Positions 10,853 through 21,800 are shown, counted from the stretch's first letter. The stretch: DNA of 64,000 nt from Hellea sp. (GCA_020629545.1 JAHDDC010000001.1:1-64000), one strand, 5' to 3'. Notes: generated by a model not told the origin, from the sequence alone. Numbers and translations are program-made.

Positions 10853-11784
10853 TCTTTTCGAGAATACCAACTGTAAAACCCTATTCCTAATAGCGTCATC
10901 AGTGTCCCCACGGCGTCCCAAAACCCAAATGGTTCACCCAGCCACCAAATCGCAAAAAATATCGTGGCAACTGGCGATATCAGGCCCAGCATTGCAGTGG
11001 CTTGAGGACCAATTCGGTTGATAGCAATATTGACCATGAAGGACGGTATAAGCGTTGAGAAAAAAGCAAGGGTAAGTCCAAGTCCCCAAATTCGAGACGG
11101 TAGCTCTGGAAACCCCAGACTTCCCGCGATCAAGTTTTGCGTAATGAGATGCGTGAAGATAACAATTCCCGCCGTAAACATAGCACAACAGGTAAATAAC
11201 GGGCTTCCAACCCGGCTTATCATAGGTTTAGCCAAGAGCTGGAAGGCCGCGAAAAACAAGGCACATAGTAAAATCATGAATGTACCGAGCCACAAATTCT
11301 CACCGACGGTGATATCACCGCCTGCGAAGATTACGATAATCCCGAGATAACCCATTGCGATGGCCGCGATAGATAAAGGTCTCGGTTTGAAGCCCAAAAA
11401 TATGACACTCAAGACTACAACAAACACAGGATAGGTGAATAGCAATAGTCGCTCGAGTTGCGCCGTCACATATTTTAAGCCTTGAATATCCAGAAACGCG
11501 CATATGTAATATCCCAGCACGCCTAGAAGGCCTGAAAGAAGTAGATATTTGAACGCTGGCAAAGCTTCGCCAGCCTGCTTCTTTCGAGAGACAATCCAGA
11601 TAAAGATACCAAGATAAACGGGCATTGAAAATCCAAGACGTAAGGCCATGAGCGTAATCGCATCTATCTCATTGGCTGCAAGACCTGCTGATGGCTGGTA
11701 AGCCAATTTCACAAAAATCGCTTTCATAGAAAAAAGGACGGCACCAAGCGCGCCGAAAAAATAGCCCCAGCCGAGGCCAGACAT
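10810..11784 (-). CDS. DMT-superfamily (EamA) transporter
   Basis: This is a ten-helix inner-membrane permease of the drug/metabolite transporter superfamily, usually an exporter of amino acids or other small metabolites; the substrate is unknown. Two EamA repeats are visible, each ending in a glycine-rich helix (YLGIIVIFAGG and GTLMTLLGIGFYSW). I prefer the start at 11784 (MSGLGWGYFFGALG), which has TAGGG 5-6 bases upstream and begins at the first membrane helix. An alternative ATG at 11838 overlaps the tadA stop as ATGA and would add 18 polar residues. The gene follows tadA on the same strand, so the two are probably one transcript. Its last 43 bases overlap the convergent TSUP gene. Confidence 0.87.
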   Translation of the reverse strand: MSGLGWGYFFGALGAVLFSMKAIFVKLAYQPSAGLAANEIDAITLMALRLGFSMPVYLGIFIWIVSRKKQAGEALPAFKYLLLSGLLGVLGYYICAFLDIQGLKYVTAQLERLLLFTYPVFVVVLSVIFLGFKPRPLSIAAIAMGYLGIIVIFAGGDITVGENLWLGTFMILLCALFFAAFQLLAKPMISRVGSPLFTCCAMFTAGIVIFTHLITQNLIAGSLGFPELPSRIWGLGLTLAFFSTLIPSFMVNIAINRIGPQATAMLGLISPVATIFFAIWWLGEPFGFWDAVGTLMTLLGIGFYSWYSRKDQATPPSNPADLQR

Positions 11785-11834
11785 GGGAGCCCTACCCGAT
11801 CGCGTGCCCGCTACATATTCGCAAAGAGTCGGCC

Positions 11835-12305
11835 TCATGTCTTTTTAGGTCTTACGCGGCGTGCCCTAAAAAAATCTTTGAGCAATTGCCCGCATTCATC
11901 GGCAAGAATACCACCAATGCGATCTGGCTTGTGGTGACAGGTTTCGTGATCAAAAAACCTAAGACCGCTATCGACTGCGCCGCCCTTGGGATCACTGGCC
12001 CCATAAACAACGCGTGATATCCGGGAATGACTGATGGCACCTGCGCACATCACACATGGCTCGAGGGTGACGTATAAGACTAGCCCCTTCAGTCTATAAT
12101 TCTTGGATTTATATCCGGCATCACGTATCGCTAGTATCTCTGCATGTGCCGTCGGATCATCGAGAGTAATGGGCGCATTCCCAGATCGCGCAACAATCTC
12201 TTTTTTTGCGGGATTGACCAAAACCGCCCCGACAGGTACTTCGCCCCGGCGTCTGGCCGCTTTCGCTTCGTTTAGCGCTTCGCGCATATAATCCTCATCG
12301 GTCAT
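11835..12305 (-). CDS. tadA: tRNA-specific adenosine(34) deaminase
   Basis: TadA converts A34 to inosine in tRNA-Arg(ACG), allowing wobble decoding of CGN codons; it is normally essential. The 156-residue protein has the cytidine/deoxycytidylate deaminase zinc site: His54-Ala-Glu56 with the catalytic Glu, and PCVMC with Cys84 and Cys87. The EVPVGAVLV strand and the ISRVVYGASDPKGGAVDSG segment are characteristic of TadA over other deaminases. It is divergent from the pseudouridine synthase gene at 12343 and lies upstream of the DMT transporter gene. Confidence 0.96.
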   Translation of the reverse strand: MTDEDYMREALNEAKAARRRGEVPVGAVLVNPAKKEIVARSGNAPITLDDPTAHAEILAIRDAGYKSKNYRLKGLVLYVTLEPCVMCAGAISHSRISRVVYGASDPKGGAVDSGLRFFDHETCHHKPDRIGGILADECGQLLKDFFRARRVRPKKT

Positions 12306-12342
12306 AAGATCAGTTGGACGGATTAAGGATACAGGTCAAGTT

Positions 12343-13371
12343 ATGTCAGCTATGCAAAATAACGATCCTAACAAGAAGGATACCTCGAAAAGCGAATCCC
12401 AGAACAAGGATCGGAGTGAACGAATTGCCAAATTTCTGGCCCGTGCAGGCATAGCGTCTCGTCGCGATGCAGAGAAACTGATCGAATCCGGCCGGGTTAA
12501 AGTCAACGGCACGGTCCTTAAAACTCCAGCTTTTAAAGTATCACCGCGCGATAAAGTTTCTTTTGACGGAGCGCTGGTTCGAAAAGACCCGCCGCGCCTT
12601 TGGCGTTATCATAAACCGCCGGGCCTTATGACAACGCATAAAGACCCGGAAGGCCGGCCTACTGTTTTTGATACGCTGAGCAAGGATATGCCTAGGGTCA
12701 TTTCAATTGGACGCCTTGATATGACCTCGGAAGGCTTACTCCTGCTGACCAATGATGGTGATCTTGCGAGAGCACTTGAACTCCCATCGACCGGTTGGAT
12801 CAGACGCTATAAAGCCCGGGCTTATGGTACTATCACTCAAGAAGACCTTGATACGCTAATGGACGGCATTGACATTGACGGCATACCTACTGGCCCAATC
12901 GAAGCCAAGCTGGAACGCCAACAACGGGGAAATGCTTGGATTACAGTCACGATCCGCGAAGGTAAAAACCGAGAAGTCCGCCGCGCCCTGGATAGTCTGG
13001 GTTTAAAAGTCAACCGATTGATCCGAACCACTTACGGTCCGTTTCAACTTGGCGTACTTGAGAAAGGTCAGGTCGAAGAAGTCAAAAACCGTATCCTGCG
13101 CGATCAAGTCGGACATATGGTCGATATCCCAAAAATCGAAGACACGCCGGGCCGCGCGAAACTCGACCAAACCAAAGACCGGTCAAAAGGCAAAAGAGGT
13201 CAATCCAAAGACAAGACAAATCGGTTTGGCACGAATCGAAAACCCCAAAATGCCAAGGCTTTTGGCGCGAAAGACAGTCGGTCAAAACCCGGGAACTCAA
13301 AACACAAAACACAAAGACCTAACGGCAATCGATCTGGTAAACGTTCTTCCCCGAGCCGAGGTCGTAAATGA
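12343..13371 (+). CDS. rRNA pseudouridine synthase, RsuA/RluB family
   Basis: This enzyme isomerises uridine to pseudouridine in ribosomal RNA; RluB-type members act on 23S rRNA position 2605 and RsuA on 16S position 516. An S4 RNA-binding domain (ERIAKFLARAGIASRRDAEKLIESGRVKVNG) at about residues 27-75 is followed by the catalytic domain with IGRLDMTSEGLLLLTNDG, whose Asp is the catalytic residue. After about residue 260 comes an 80-residue disordered tail dominated by Lys, Arg, Gly, Asn and Ser. Such basic tails are common in alphaproteobacterial RluB homologues. The stop overlaps the rsmD start (ATGA), so translation is coupled. RluB is the more likely subtype because of the tail and context, but RsuA cannot be excluded. 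Confidence 0.92.
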   Translation: MSAMQNNDPNKKDTSKSESQNKDRSERIAKFLARAGIASRRDAEKLIESGRVKVNGTVLKTPAFKVSPRDKVSFDGALVRKDPPRLWRYHKPPGLMTTHKDPEGRPTVFDTLSKDMPRVISIGRLDMTSEGLLLLTNDGDLARALELPSTGWIRRYKARAYGTITQEDLDTLMDGIDIDGIPTGPIEAKLERQQRGNAWITVTIREGKNREVRRALDSLGLKVNRLIRTTYGPFQLGVLEKGQVEEVKNRILRDQVGHMVDIPKIEDTPGRAKLDQTKDRSKGKRGQSKDKTNRFGTNRKPQNAKAFGAKDSRSKPGNSKHKTQRPNGNRSGKRSSPSRGRK

Positions 13372-13928
13372 AAATTGTCTCCGGAAGGTTGCGCGGTCGC
13401 AATATTGCGACCCCATCAGGGCGTAATACTCGGCCGACGAGTAACCAGACTCGCGAGTCGATTTTCAATATATTAGGCCATGCGGATTGGTCGGCTCCGC
13501 TGGACGGGGCCATAGCTGCCGATATTTTTGCCGGATCTGGCGCGCTTGGCCTAGAGGCCATTTCCCGCGGCGCGGAGTTTTGCCTGTTTGTTGAAACCGA
13601 ACCCAAGGCTCGCGCGGCCATTCGCACGAATATAGAGAAGATGGGATTATTTGGATGTACGCGGCTCCACCGTCATGACGCGACCAAACTCAAAGTTGCG
13701 CCCGGAAACCTTCGCGGTGCCTTTACCCATATCTTTATGGATCCGCCCTACAATAAGGGGCTATGGAGACCCGTGCTCAGTCGTCTCGCCCGACAAAACC
13801 TAATCGCCGACAACGGGGTCATAATACTTGAAGTCTCCGCCGAAGAAGAAACGGATCTGACCGGTTATGAAATTCTGGATGAACGCGTATGGGGCGCCGC
13901 CAAGGTATTGTTTTTGAAGCTGACCTAG
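13368..13928 (+). CDS. rsmD: 16S rRNA (guanine966-N2)-methyltransferase
   Basis: RsmD methylates G966 of 16S rRNA using S-adenosylmethionine during 30S assembly. The 186-residue length is normal. The SAM-binding motif I reads ADIFAGSGALGLEA and the N-methyltransferase catalytic motif IV reads FMDPPY. The N terminus MKIVSGRLRGRNIATPSG and the RPTSNQTRESIFNIL stretch are family signatures. It overlaps the preceding pseudouridine synthase gene by 4 bases and ends immediately before the convergent mutL stop, with no spacer between the two genes. Confidence 0.96.
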   Translation: MKIVSGRLRGRNIATPSGRNTRPTSNQTRESIFNILGHADWSAPLDGAIAADIFAGSGALGLEAISRGAEFCLFVETEPKARAAIRTNIEKMGLFGCTRLHRHDATKLKVAPGNLRGAFTHIFMDPPYNKGLWRPVLSRLARQNLIADNGVIILEVSAEEETDLTGYEILDERVWGAAKVLFLKLT

Positions 13929-15785
13929 CTATCGCCGACCAAATAGCCGTTCGATATCGGCCAGTTTTAACTCCACATAGGTGGGACGACCGTGATTGCA
14001 TTGACCGCTATGGGGCGTGTCTTCCATCTGTCTAAGAAGCGCATTCATTTCCGCCGCATTAAGCCGGCGCCCTGCCCGGACTGATCCGTGACACGCCATG
14101 GTTCCGCAAACATCTTCGAACCTTTCCTTAAGGGTCAAAGCCTCATCATAGGCGGATAAATCATCGGCAAGATCACGTAAAAGACCTTGGACATTAACTT
14201 CGCCCAGAAGCGCTGGCGTTTCTCTAACGGCTACTGTGCCTTTCCCAAATGCTTCAACCATTAGACCCATTTCCGCGAGCTCCGCGCTGCGGGCCAATAC
14301 GCGCTCCGCGTCGGCTTCGCCCAAATCTACAATATCGGGAATTAGTAATGCCTGACGCTCAACACCCTGCCCGGCCATGGATTGCTTCATTCTTTCATAT
14401 ACTAGCCGTTCATGAGCAGCGTGCTGGTCAACGATGACGATCCCATCATCGGTTTGCGCGACAATATAGGTCTCGTGGAGTTGCGCCCTCGCTGCGCCTA
14501 GCGGATTAGCCGTAAGGCTTTCCCGGTTTTGCTCTTCAGGAGCGCCGGGATGATATTGAGCCTGAGTTTCCTCTACCTTAGCTGAAAACCCGTCGACAAG
14601 TGGCTGCATTTGCGGATCAAGCCGGCCTTCTGGTCGATAGTTTTGCGGTGCATAGCCGCCGGGCCGGGTTCGGTAATCACCTTGGAGTGGTAGCGCTCCG
14701 CTCCCGGCTTGAATTTTGCCTAGTGCATAGTCAGAGACAGTTGTACTCGCCCGGTGTCCCGCACCGGCCAAGGCGTGGCGAAGCGCCGACACAATAAGTC
14801 CTCTAACCAAATTAGGATCCCTGAACCTGACTTCTGTTTTCGCTGGATGCACGTTCACATCCACATGCGTCATAGGGAGGTCAACATAAAGCGCGACGAC
14901 CGGATAGCGATTACGCGCCAGATAGTCTTGATAGGCACCCTTCAAAGCCCCGTGGAGCAGACGGTCTTTGACGGGACGTCCATTGACGAAGAGATATTGG
15001 TGCTGGCTGTTTCCGCGCGAAAATGTTGGAAGGCCCGCAAATCCTGTCAGGACAATTCCCTCACGCTCCGTTTCAATAGCCAGCGCATTATCCCCGAAAT
15101 CATTCCCGAGAATGGCTGCCAGCCTTGCTAGCCTGCCATCTTGGTCATCACTTTCCCGCACAACCCGAAAAGACGTTCGTCCGGATGAACTCAGCGAAAA
15201 GCCAACGCCGGGATTAGCCATTGCCAGGCGTTTAACGGTGTCTGTAATGGCTAGGCTTTCGCTCCGTTCGGACTTTAAAAACTTAAGACGCGCAGGTGTG
15301 GCGTAAAACAAATCCCGTACCTCAACCTTTGTCCCTGAAAGACCAAACCGCGGAGCTGGCTTGGGTTTTCCGACGTCACCGCCCTCAACTGTAATTTCCC
15401 AAGCGCTATCCGCATCAAGAGTTTGCGATGTTATATTAAGACGTGCGACGGAGCCAATTGAGGGCAATGCCTCACCCCGAAATCCCATTGTCCCTATATT
15501 GAGGAGATCCCAGACGCCGGCATCATTCGGAGATAGTTTAGAAGTGGCATGCCGTTCAATGGCAATTGGCAGCTCTTCAGGCGTCATTCCTTTGCCGTCA
15601 TCCGTAACCGATATTAGCGTCCGCCCACCATCTTCATGGCGTATATCAATTTGTTTAGCCCCGGCATCAATCGCATTCTCGACTAATTCTTTGATAACGC
15701 TTGCGGGGCGCTCGACAACTTCTCCCGCCGCAATGCGGTTGACGGTCTCAGTCGGCAAACGTCGTATAGAAGGAATCGGGCTCAT
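13929..15785 (-). CDS. mutL: DNA mismatch repair endonuclease MutL
   Basis: MutL couples MutS mismatch recognition to strand incision. The 618-residue protein has the N-terminal GHKL ATPase ([26 protein letters not shown], then DDGKGM and GFRGEAL), a Pro/Gln-rich linker at about 360-425, and a C-terminal dimerisation domain. The endonuclease metal-binding motif [12 protein letters not shown] is intact, as are ACHGSVR and GQCNHGRPT near the C terminus, the latter a variant of the usual CPHGRP. It should therefore nick DNA itself, as in bacteria without MutH. It converges on rsmD with zero spacer. Confidence 0.97.
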   Translation of the reverse strand: MSPIPSIRRLPTETVNRIAAGEVVERPASVIKELVENAIDAGAKQIDIRHEDGGRTLISVTDDGKGMTPEELPIAIERHATSKLSPNDAGVWDLLNIGTMGFRGEALPSIGSVARLNITSQTLDADSAWEITVEGGDVGKPKPAPRFGLSGTKVEVRDLFYATPARLKFLKSERSESLAITDTVKRLAMANPGVGFSLSSSGRTSFRVVRESDDQDGRLARLAAILGNDFGDNALAIETEREGIVLTGFAGLPTFSRGNSQHQYLFVNGRPVKDRLLHGALKGAYQDYLARNRYPVVALYVDLPMTHVDVNVHPAKTEVRFRDPNLVRGLIVSALRHALAGAGHRASTTVSDYALGKIQAGSGALPLQGDYRTRPGGYAPQNYRPEGRLDPQMQPLVDGFSAKVEETQAQYHPGAPEEQNRESLTANPLGAARAQLHETYIVAQTDDGIVIVDQHAAHERLVYERMKQSMAGQGVERQALLIPDIVDLGEADAERVLARSAELAEMGLMVEAFGKGTVAVRETPALLGEVNVQGLLRDLADDLSAYDEALTLKERFEDVCGTMACHGSVRAGRRLNAAEMNALLRQMEDTPHSGQCNHGRPTYVELKLADIERLFGRR

Positions 15786-15840
15786 GCATTCGAGCGTAAG
15801 CCTTTAACCCGCAAGAGTCATTACGCTTTGTTTGAAGGCG

Positions 15841-17253
15841 CTAAGGCTTAGGAGATAAACGAACGATTTTTGTAGGTAAAGCCACATAGATTGCGCCGTC
15901 TGGCCCCGTCGTAACATCGCGGATACGTCCGGCATTTTTGAGTATCTCAGCTTCACCAACATATTCATCTCCGTCGACCTCGATCAGGCGTAAAGATTCG
16001 TAACGCAAGGAACCAACTAACAAACGGCCTTTCCAACTAGGAAAAAGGTCTCCCGTATAAACATCAAGGCCGCAAACAGCGATAGAAGGCGTCCATTGAC
16101 TCACTGGCTGAGCCATGCCGGGTTTGGATTTAAAAGGCGTCAATTCCGTTCCGTTATAATTTATCCCAAAAGATATTTCCGGCCAGCCATAATTTACAGC
16201 CGACTTGATGACATTAAGCTCATCTCCGCCTTTAGGACCATGTTCCGTTTCCCATAATATTTTACTATCAGGGTGCCAGATCAAACCTTGAGGGTTTCGA
16301 TTTCCATAGCTGTAGAGGGATGGATATGCTCCGTCCAAAAATGGGTTATCATTTGGTATTGATCCGTCCCGATTCAGACGATGGATTTTTCCATTGGGCA
16401 CGCTTTTATCTTGAGCCATATCTTTTTTGCCGCGATCGCCAATGGAGAAATAGACATGGCCCTGATCATCAAATGTGATCCGACTGCCATAATGGTATTT
16501 CGTATCCAGATAATCTTCTGATTTTGCCTGAAACAGGATTTTTGTGTCGACCCAGTCATCGTCTTTAATCCGCCCTCTAATGAGTTTGGTCATGGATGGT
16601 CCGCTCGTGCCTGATAGGGCATGAGAGTATGTCAGATATATCCAGCCATTAGCCCTGTAATCTGGATCAAGTGCCACATCGAGAAGACCGCCCTGCCCGC
16701 CGCTATTGACGGCAGGTACATTGCTGATGCGCGTAATCTCACCGGATTGGGTTGCACGTATAAGCGCACCAGTCTTTTCCGTGGCTAAGATGGTTTCAGG
16801 CCCCAGAAACACAAAGCCCCAGGGCTCATCCAAGCCAGAAATATAATCCTGAGAAATCACACGATTAGTAAAAGACGGAACATCCACGACAGCATCCGTT
16901 AATACATTTGCATTGATCGTTGCTTCTTTCGAAGGCTTTGCTGTCGTGACGGCTTCTGATTTACCTGATTTAAGATAAGCGACCAGCCCGTCCAGTTCTT
17001 CGTTGGAAAACAATCCATCAAAGCTCGGCATTCCTACATCTTCAATTCCGGCTGAAATATGATGGCGAATAACGGCATCTTCCCTGCCATATAGCCATCT
17101 CCCATCAAACAAACTTGGGGCACTGCCGGCCATCTGGCTCGTGCCATGACAGGAAGCACAATTTTCGGCATATAATACCGCAGGCGATTGAGCGTCAGCA
17201 TTTTCACATGACGATAACAGGACGAACGTAAAAAGAGGTAGAAGTTTTTTCAT
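15841..17253 (-). CDS. Exported lipoprotein: cytochrome c fused to PQQ-type glucose/sorbosone dehydrogenase domain
   Basis: The N terminus is a signal peptide ending in a lipobox-like LSSC, so the mature protein is probably a lipoprotein facing the periplasm. Residues about 25-100 form a class I cytochrome c domain with one haem site (CASCH) and a downstream GMPSF methionine. A linker leads to a six-bladed quinoprotein glucose/sorbosone dehydrogenase domain from about 125 to the end, with motifs such as GLDEPWGFVFLGPETILATEKTG, GGQGGLLDVALDPDY, SYGNRNPQGLIWHP and TEHGPKGGDELN. Family members oxidise aldose sugars with PQQ; the fused cytochrome would accept the electrons directly. Substrate specificity is not readable. 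It diverges from the M28 peptidase gene. Confidence 0.9.
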   Translation of the reverse strand: MKKLLPLFTFVLLSSCENADAQSPAVLYAENCASCHGTSQMAGSAPSLFDGRWLYGREDAVIRHHISAGIEDVGMPSFDGLFSNEELDGLVAYLKSGKSEAVTTAKPSKEATINANVLTDAVVDVPSFTNRVISQDYISGLDEPWGFVFLGPETILATEKTGALIRATQSGEITRISNVPAVNSGGQGGLLDVALDPDYRANGWIYLTYSHALSGTSGPSMTKLIRGRIKDDDWVDTKILFQAKSEDYLDTKYHYGSRITFDDQGHVYFSIGDRGKKDMAQDKSVPNGKIHRLNRDGSIPNDNPFLDGAYPSLYSYGNRNPQGLIWHPDSKILWETEHGPKGGDELNVIKSAVNYGWPEISFGINYNGTELTPFKSKPGMAQPVSQWTPSIAVCGLDVYTGDLFPSWKGRLLVGSLRYESLRLIEVDGDEYVGEAEILKNAGRIRDVTTGPDGAIYVALPTKIVRLSPKP

Positions 17254-17379
17254 GGATTCACCTTAATTGGAATGTACCTTCATGTCACGAAATTCAATGG
17301 CTGCCTAATTTGACTCAAGCCAAAAAAAGCAGCACATTTGATGAACTTCAAAACGCGTTGTATGCGTAAAAGGCACATC

Positions 17380-18750
17380 ATGAAAAAACTAATCTTTCCA
17401 AGCCTTGTAACTTTCGCTCTTTCGGCTTGCTCAGCAAGCGCTAAGGGACAGGAAACAGCACCGCCATCAGAAGTCCTTGCGCTATATGATATAGCCACCG
17501 CCCCGTCTGCAGACCGAATTTACTCTGACATTGAAAAGCTGGTCAGCTTTGGCACACGCCACACATTATCGGAAACCGAAAGCGAGACCCAAGGAATCGG
17601 TGCCGCGCGGCGCTGGATTTTTGATGAGTTTAAGAAAATTTCGGCCGAATGCGGTGGCTGCCTAGAGGTGATCTACGTTTCCGATGTTGTTGAAGGGGAA
17701 TCGCGCATTCCGGAACCAACAGATGTTGTAAGCGTCCTGGCCATTCAGCGAGGAACAATCGATCCTAATCGTTATGTCGTAATGAGCGGAGACATTGATA
17801 GCCGGGTGACTGATCCCCTTAATGGCACATCAGACAGCCCCGGCGCCAATGACAATGCCTCGGGCATGGCAGGCGTAATTGAAGCCGCGCGTGTTTTATC
17901 AAGGCGATCCTATGCCGGTTCGATCATCTATGCTGGCCTGTCAGGCGAAGAACAGGGGCTGTTTGGCGGTAAAATTGTGGCGGCTCACGCGCTTCAAGAA
18001 GGCTGGCAGATCAAAGGGGTGCTCAACAATGATATGATTTCGAATATATCAGGTATTGATGGTGTCATTGACAACTCTACCGTACGGGTCTTTTCCGAAG
18101 GCACACGCGCCACGGAAACGCCAGAAGAAGCGCGTTTGCGGCGTTTCACCGGTGGCGAGGTCGATAGCCCCTCACGTAATCTAGCTCGCTATGTCAAAGC
18201 CCAAGCTGATCAATATATGACAAACCTAAATGTTATGATGGTTTACCGTCTCGATCGCTACCGGCGCGGTGGGCATCACAGACCGTTTAACGATGTCGGC
18301 ATGCCCGGAGTCAGGATGATGGAAACCCACGAGCACTACGACCGACAGCACCAGGATCTTCGGACAGAAGACGGGATTGTCTATGGCGACACTATTGGCG
18401 GCGTCGATAAAGATTATGCGGCCAAGCTGACCGCGCTCAACGCGATCTCATTGGCTGGCATGGCGGGCGCTCCGCCTTTCCCCCAAAATGTTGAGGCCAG
18501 CGGCGCAGTATCTCCATCAGCGACACTCAAATGGGAAACGCCTGATAATGCCAGTAATCTGGCGGGATATCGGGTTCATTGGCGACTCACTACGGCACCA
18601 GAATGGACGCACTCCAGATTTGTTGGAAACGTGAATAGCTGGGAATTCACGAATTTAGTCATCGATAATTATTATTTTGGTGTTTCAGCCGTCGCCAAAG
18701 ATGGGTCTGAAACCCCAGTCGTATTTCCGGGTCCAGCGGGACGATTTTAA
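17380..18750 (+). CDS. M28-family metallopeptidase-like lipoprotein with C-terminal Fn3-like domain
   Basis: I chose the ATG at 17380 because AAAGG lies 9 bases upstream and the protein then begins with a clean lipoprotein signal (MKKLIFPSLVTFALSAC); earlier in-frame ATGs at 17338 and 17341 would add an unlikely 14 residues. The M28 aminopeptidase fold is recognisable from PGANDNASGMAGVIE (bridging Asp), LSGEEQGLFGG (catalytic and zinc-binding Glu) and VLNNDMIS (Asp). The usual first zinc ligand, a His in GGHxD, is replaced by Asp in SGDIDS. The last 90 residues (from PPFPQNVEASG) look like a fibronectin type III module. It is probably an exported peptidase releasing N-terminal amino acids, though the metal site is non-canonical. 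Confidence 0.85.
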   Translation: MKKLIFPSLVTFALSACSASAKGQETAPPSEVLALYDIATAPSADRIYSDIEKLVSFGTRHTLSETESETQGIGAARRWIFDEFKKISAECGGCLEVIYVSDVVEGESRIPEPTDVVSVLAIQRGTIDPNRYVVMSGDIDSRVTDPLNGTSDSPGANDNASGMAGVIEAARVLSRRSYAGSIIYAGLSGEEQGLFGGKIVAAHALQEGWQIKGVLNNDMISNISGIDGVIDNSTVRVFSEGTRATETPEEARLRRFTGGEVDSPSRNLARYVKAQADQYMTNLNVMMVYRLDRYRRGGHHRPFNDVGMPGVRMMETHEHYDRQHQDLRTEDGIVYGDTIGGVDKDYAAKLTALNAISLAGMAGAPPFPQNVEASGAVSPSATLKWETPDNASNLAGYRVHWRLTTAPEWTHSRFVGNVNSWEFTNLVIDNYYFGVSAVAKDGSETPVVFPGPAGRF

Positions 18751-18821
18751 TTCCCCTCTGACGCGAACTAACATGACAAAATTCATAGCGCTGCCTATTC
18801 AGGCTGCAAAGGGAGTTACAC

Positions 18822-21800
18822 ATGACATCTACGCGTAAAATGATTCTGGGCAGCGCTGCAGCACTGGCCATCGCATTCGCTTTGGGAACTTATACGGCAT
18901 CGAAAGAAATTTCTCTTACCTCCAAAGCCGCGGCGCATCCACATAAGAATCTAACAAAGTCCGACAAGACAGACGAACCTGAATTAGAAGCTAAAGACAT
19001 GAAGTCATATGGGTCATCGTCGTCGCATGGATCTATCAAAGTGGAAAAGCCTGAAAAGGTTGAACAACCTGAAACAGGGGCAAAATCCTATGGCTCTTCA
19101 TCATTACATACAGACAAGGATGACAACAAGAAACGTGTTGTAAAGACGATAAGAGAAGAGACCGTCGAAAGAATCATCATCGAAGACGATGAAGAGTCAA
19201 AAACTGAAGTCAACAAGAACTCAGCTGAAGCCCAAAACCACAAGAAAAAAACCAAACATAACGCTTCGAGTAGCGCCCATAGACATTCGCATAATCTCAA
19301 CAAATTTAACAAACTTAAGTCATCCGAGCCTGATGAAGACGAAGTGAAAGACGAAAAATGGGATGTGAACAACCCTCCCGGTGAAAAAACCAGTGTCGAG
19401 ATTAATGTCGATGAAGGCACATGGATGAGCCTTGATGTCAGCCCAGATGGAAAAACTATCGCTTTTGACCTTCTCGGAGATATTTACACAATGCCTGTGA
19501 GCGGCGGTAAAGCGACTGCCATCACGTCAGGCATGGCTTGGGATATGCAGCCCCGTTTCTCACCCGACGGCAAACAGATTGCGTTCACGTCAGACCGTGC
19601 CGGTGGTGACAATATCTGGGTGATGGATATAGATGGCGAAAATACTTCGCAGGTCACAAAAGAATCATTTCGACTTCTCAATAATCCAACCTGGAGCCCA
19701 GATGGCCGGTTCATTGCTGCCAAGAAGCATTTCACCACATCACGCTCACTGGGTACCGGCGAAATTTGGCTGTACCACCCCACTGGCGGATCCGGCGTAA
19801 AACTTGTCAAGAAACCGTCAGAAAGCCATCAGAAGGAGTTGGGCGAGCCTATGTTCTCTCCTGACGGGCGCTATATTTATTATACTCAAAATACGACTCC
19901 CGGCAGCACATTCATTTATGCGCAGGACTCTAATACGGAGCTTTTCCAGATCAAGCGTTACGATATGGAAACCGGAGAGATTGACAAAGCGGCCGGCGGT
20001 CAAGGCGGCGCTGTACGCCCTACTCCATCCCCCGATGGAAAATATCTAGCATTCGTCAAGCGTGAACGTATGCAATCCATGCTCTACCTCAAAGATCTGG
20101 AAAGCGGGAAAGAAACACGTATCTACGACAATCTAGATCGCGATATGCAAGAAACATGGGGCGTTCAGGGCATGTATCCCAATATGGATTGGTCACCTGA
20201 CTCCACGCATCTTTACTTCTGGGCGGGCGGCAAGATCCAGCAGATTAGCGTTGATGGCGGAAAGCCCAAAACGATCGAATTTGAAGTGAATGATACGCGA
20301 GATGTTTTGTCAGTGCCGCGGCCAACAGTCGAAGTTGCACCGGACGAGTTTACGACTGAAATGCCACGATATGCACAGGTCTCACCTGATGGACGTCAGG
20401 TCGTGTTTGAAAGTCTCGGTAAGCTTTATACACGCAGCATCTCAGGCGGCACGGCGAAACGCCTGACCAAAATGCCTGACAATGTGCGGGAGCTGGATCC
20501 AAGCTGGAGCCGAGACGGAAAGTCAATTGTCTTTGTTTCCTGGAGTGATGATGGTCTTGGAACAGTTCATAAAACAAGCGCCTCAGGTTCAGGCCTCAAA
20601 GACCTGACTCGTCAACCGGGTCATTATCGCCGCCCAGCTATCACGCCCGATGGCGATTTTGTCGTCTATGAAAAAGGTTCCGGCGGATATCTTACGTCAC
20701 CAGAATGGTCAAATGGTTCAGGTCTCTATATTCAGGCCATCGGCGAAAATGACCCGCAGCTCATTCGCAAATCTGGAACGGGTGCTCATTTTGGAGCGGA
20801 TAACCTTCGCATTTACTTCACAGGCAATGCTGATGGATCAGCGGCTTTGATGAGTACGAACCTATTGGGTGATGACGAGCGCATTCACGCCTCATCAAAA
20901 TTGGCGCAAAATTTTTATATGTCACCTGACTCCAAGCACATTGCGTTTAGAGAAAACTATAATCTCTTTGTCATGCCGGCTTTATTGGGGCCGCAGAATG
21001 TTTCTGCAGGTCCGAGCGCGAATGCTTTACCAGTGAAAAAGCTCAGTGAAAATGGCGCTACATATCCAAGCTGGAGCAAAGACGGTTCATCCATGTATTT
21101 CTCGATGGGGGCAGATCTCTATCACAGTGATCTTGAATCGGCCTTCGCAGATGAAGACTACGCGCAGGAAGTAGCTGCTGACCTGACCCGCAAAGTTAAT
21201 GCCGACAAACCTGATAGCGCGGTAGCTCTAACCAATGCCCGTATCATTACGATGTCCGACGAAGATGGCGGGATCATCGAAAACGGATCCATTTTAATTT
21301 ATGGTGATCGCATAGAGGAAATCGGTGATGATATCGAACTACCAGGTGGTGTGGAAGTCGTAGATCTGGAGGGTAAAACCATCATTCCTGGATTAATTGA
21401 TGCCCATGCCCATGGCGCTCAAGGTGTAGGTGATATGACACCTGAGCAGAATTGGTCGGCCGTCGCACATCTAGCCCTTGGCGTTACGACAATTTTCGAT
21501 CCATCGTCACGCGCCGCTTCAATTTTCCCAGCCGGGGAAATGCAACGTGCCGGAAAGCTTTTGGGACCGCGCATATTCTCGACAGGAGAAGTTATTTACG
21601 GTGCAAAAGCGCCCGGGTTTTTTGCGGCCATTAATGATGCAGATGACGCAGCAGAACATGTTAAACGACTGCGCAGTCAGGGCGCGCATGGCGTGAAAAA
21701 CTATAACCAGCCTCGACGAGATCAGCGCCAGCAGGTCACGGAAGCCGCCCGCGAACTAGACATTTTAGTCGTGCCAGAAGGTGGCTCGCTATATCACATG

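Noticed and set aside
15797-15850. Inverted repeat TAAGCCTT...AAGGCTTA between mutL and the sugar dehydrogenase
   Set aside because: A 38-base loop, no T-run and a competing GCGTAA/TTACGC pairing make a real terminator doubtful.
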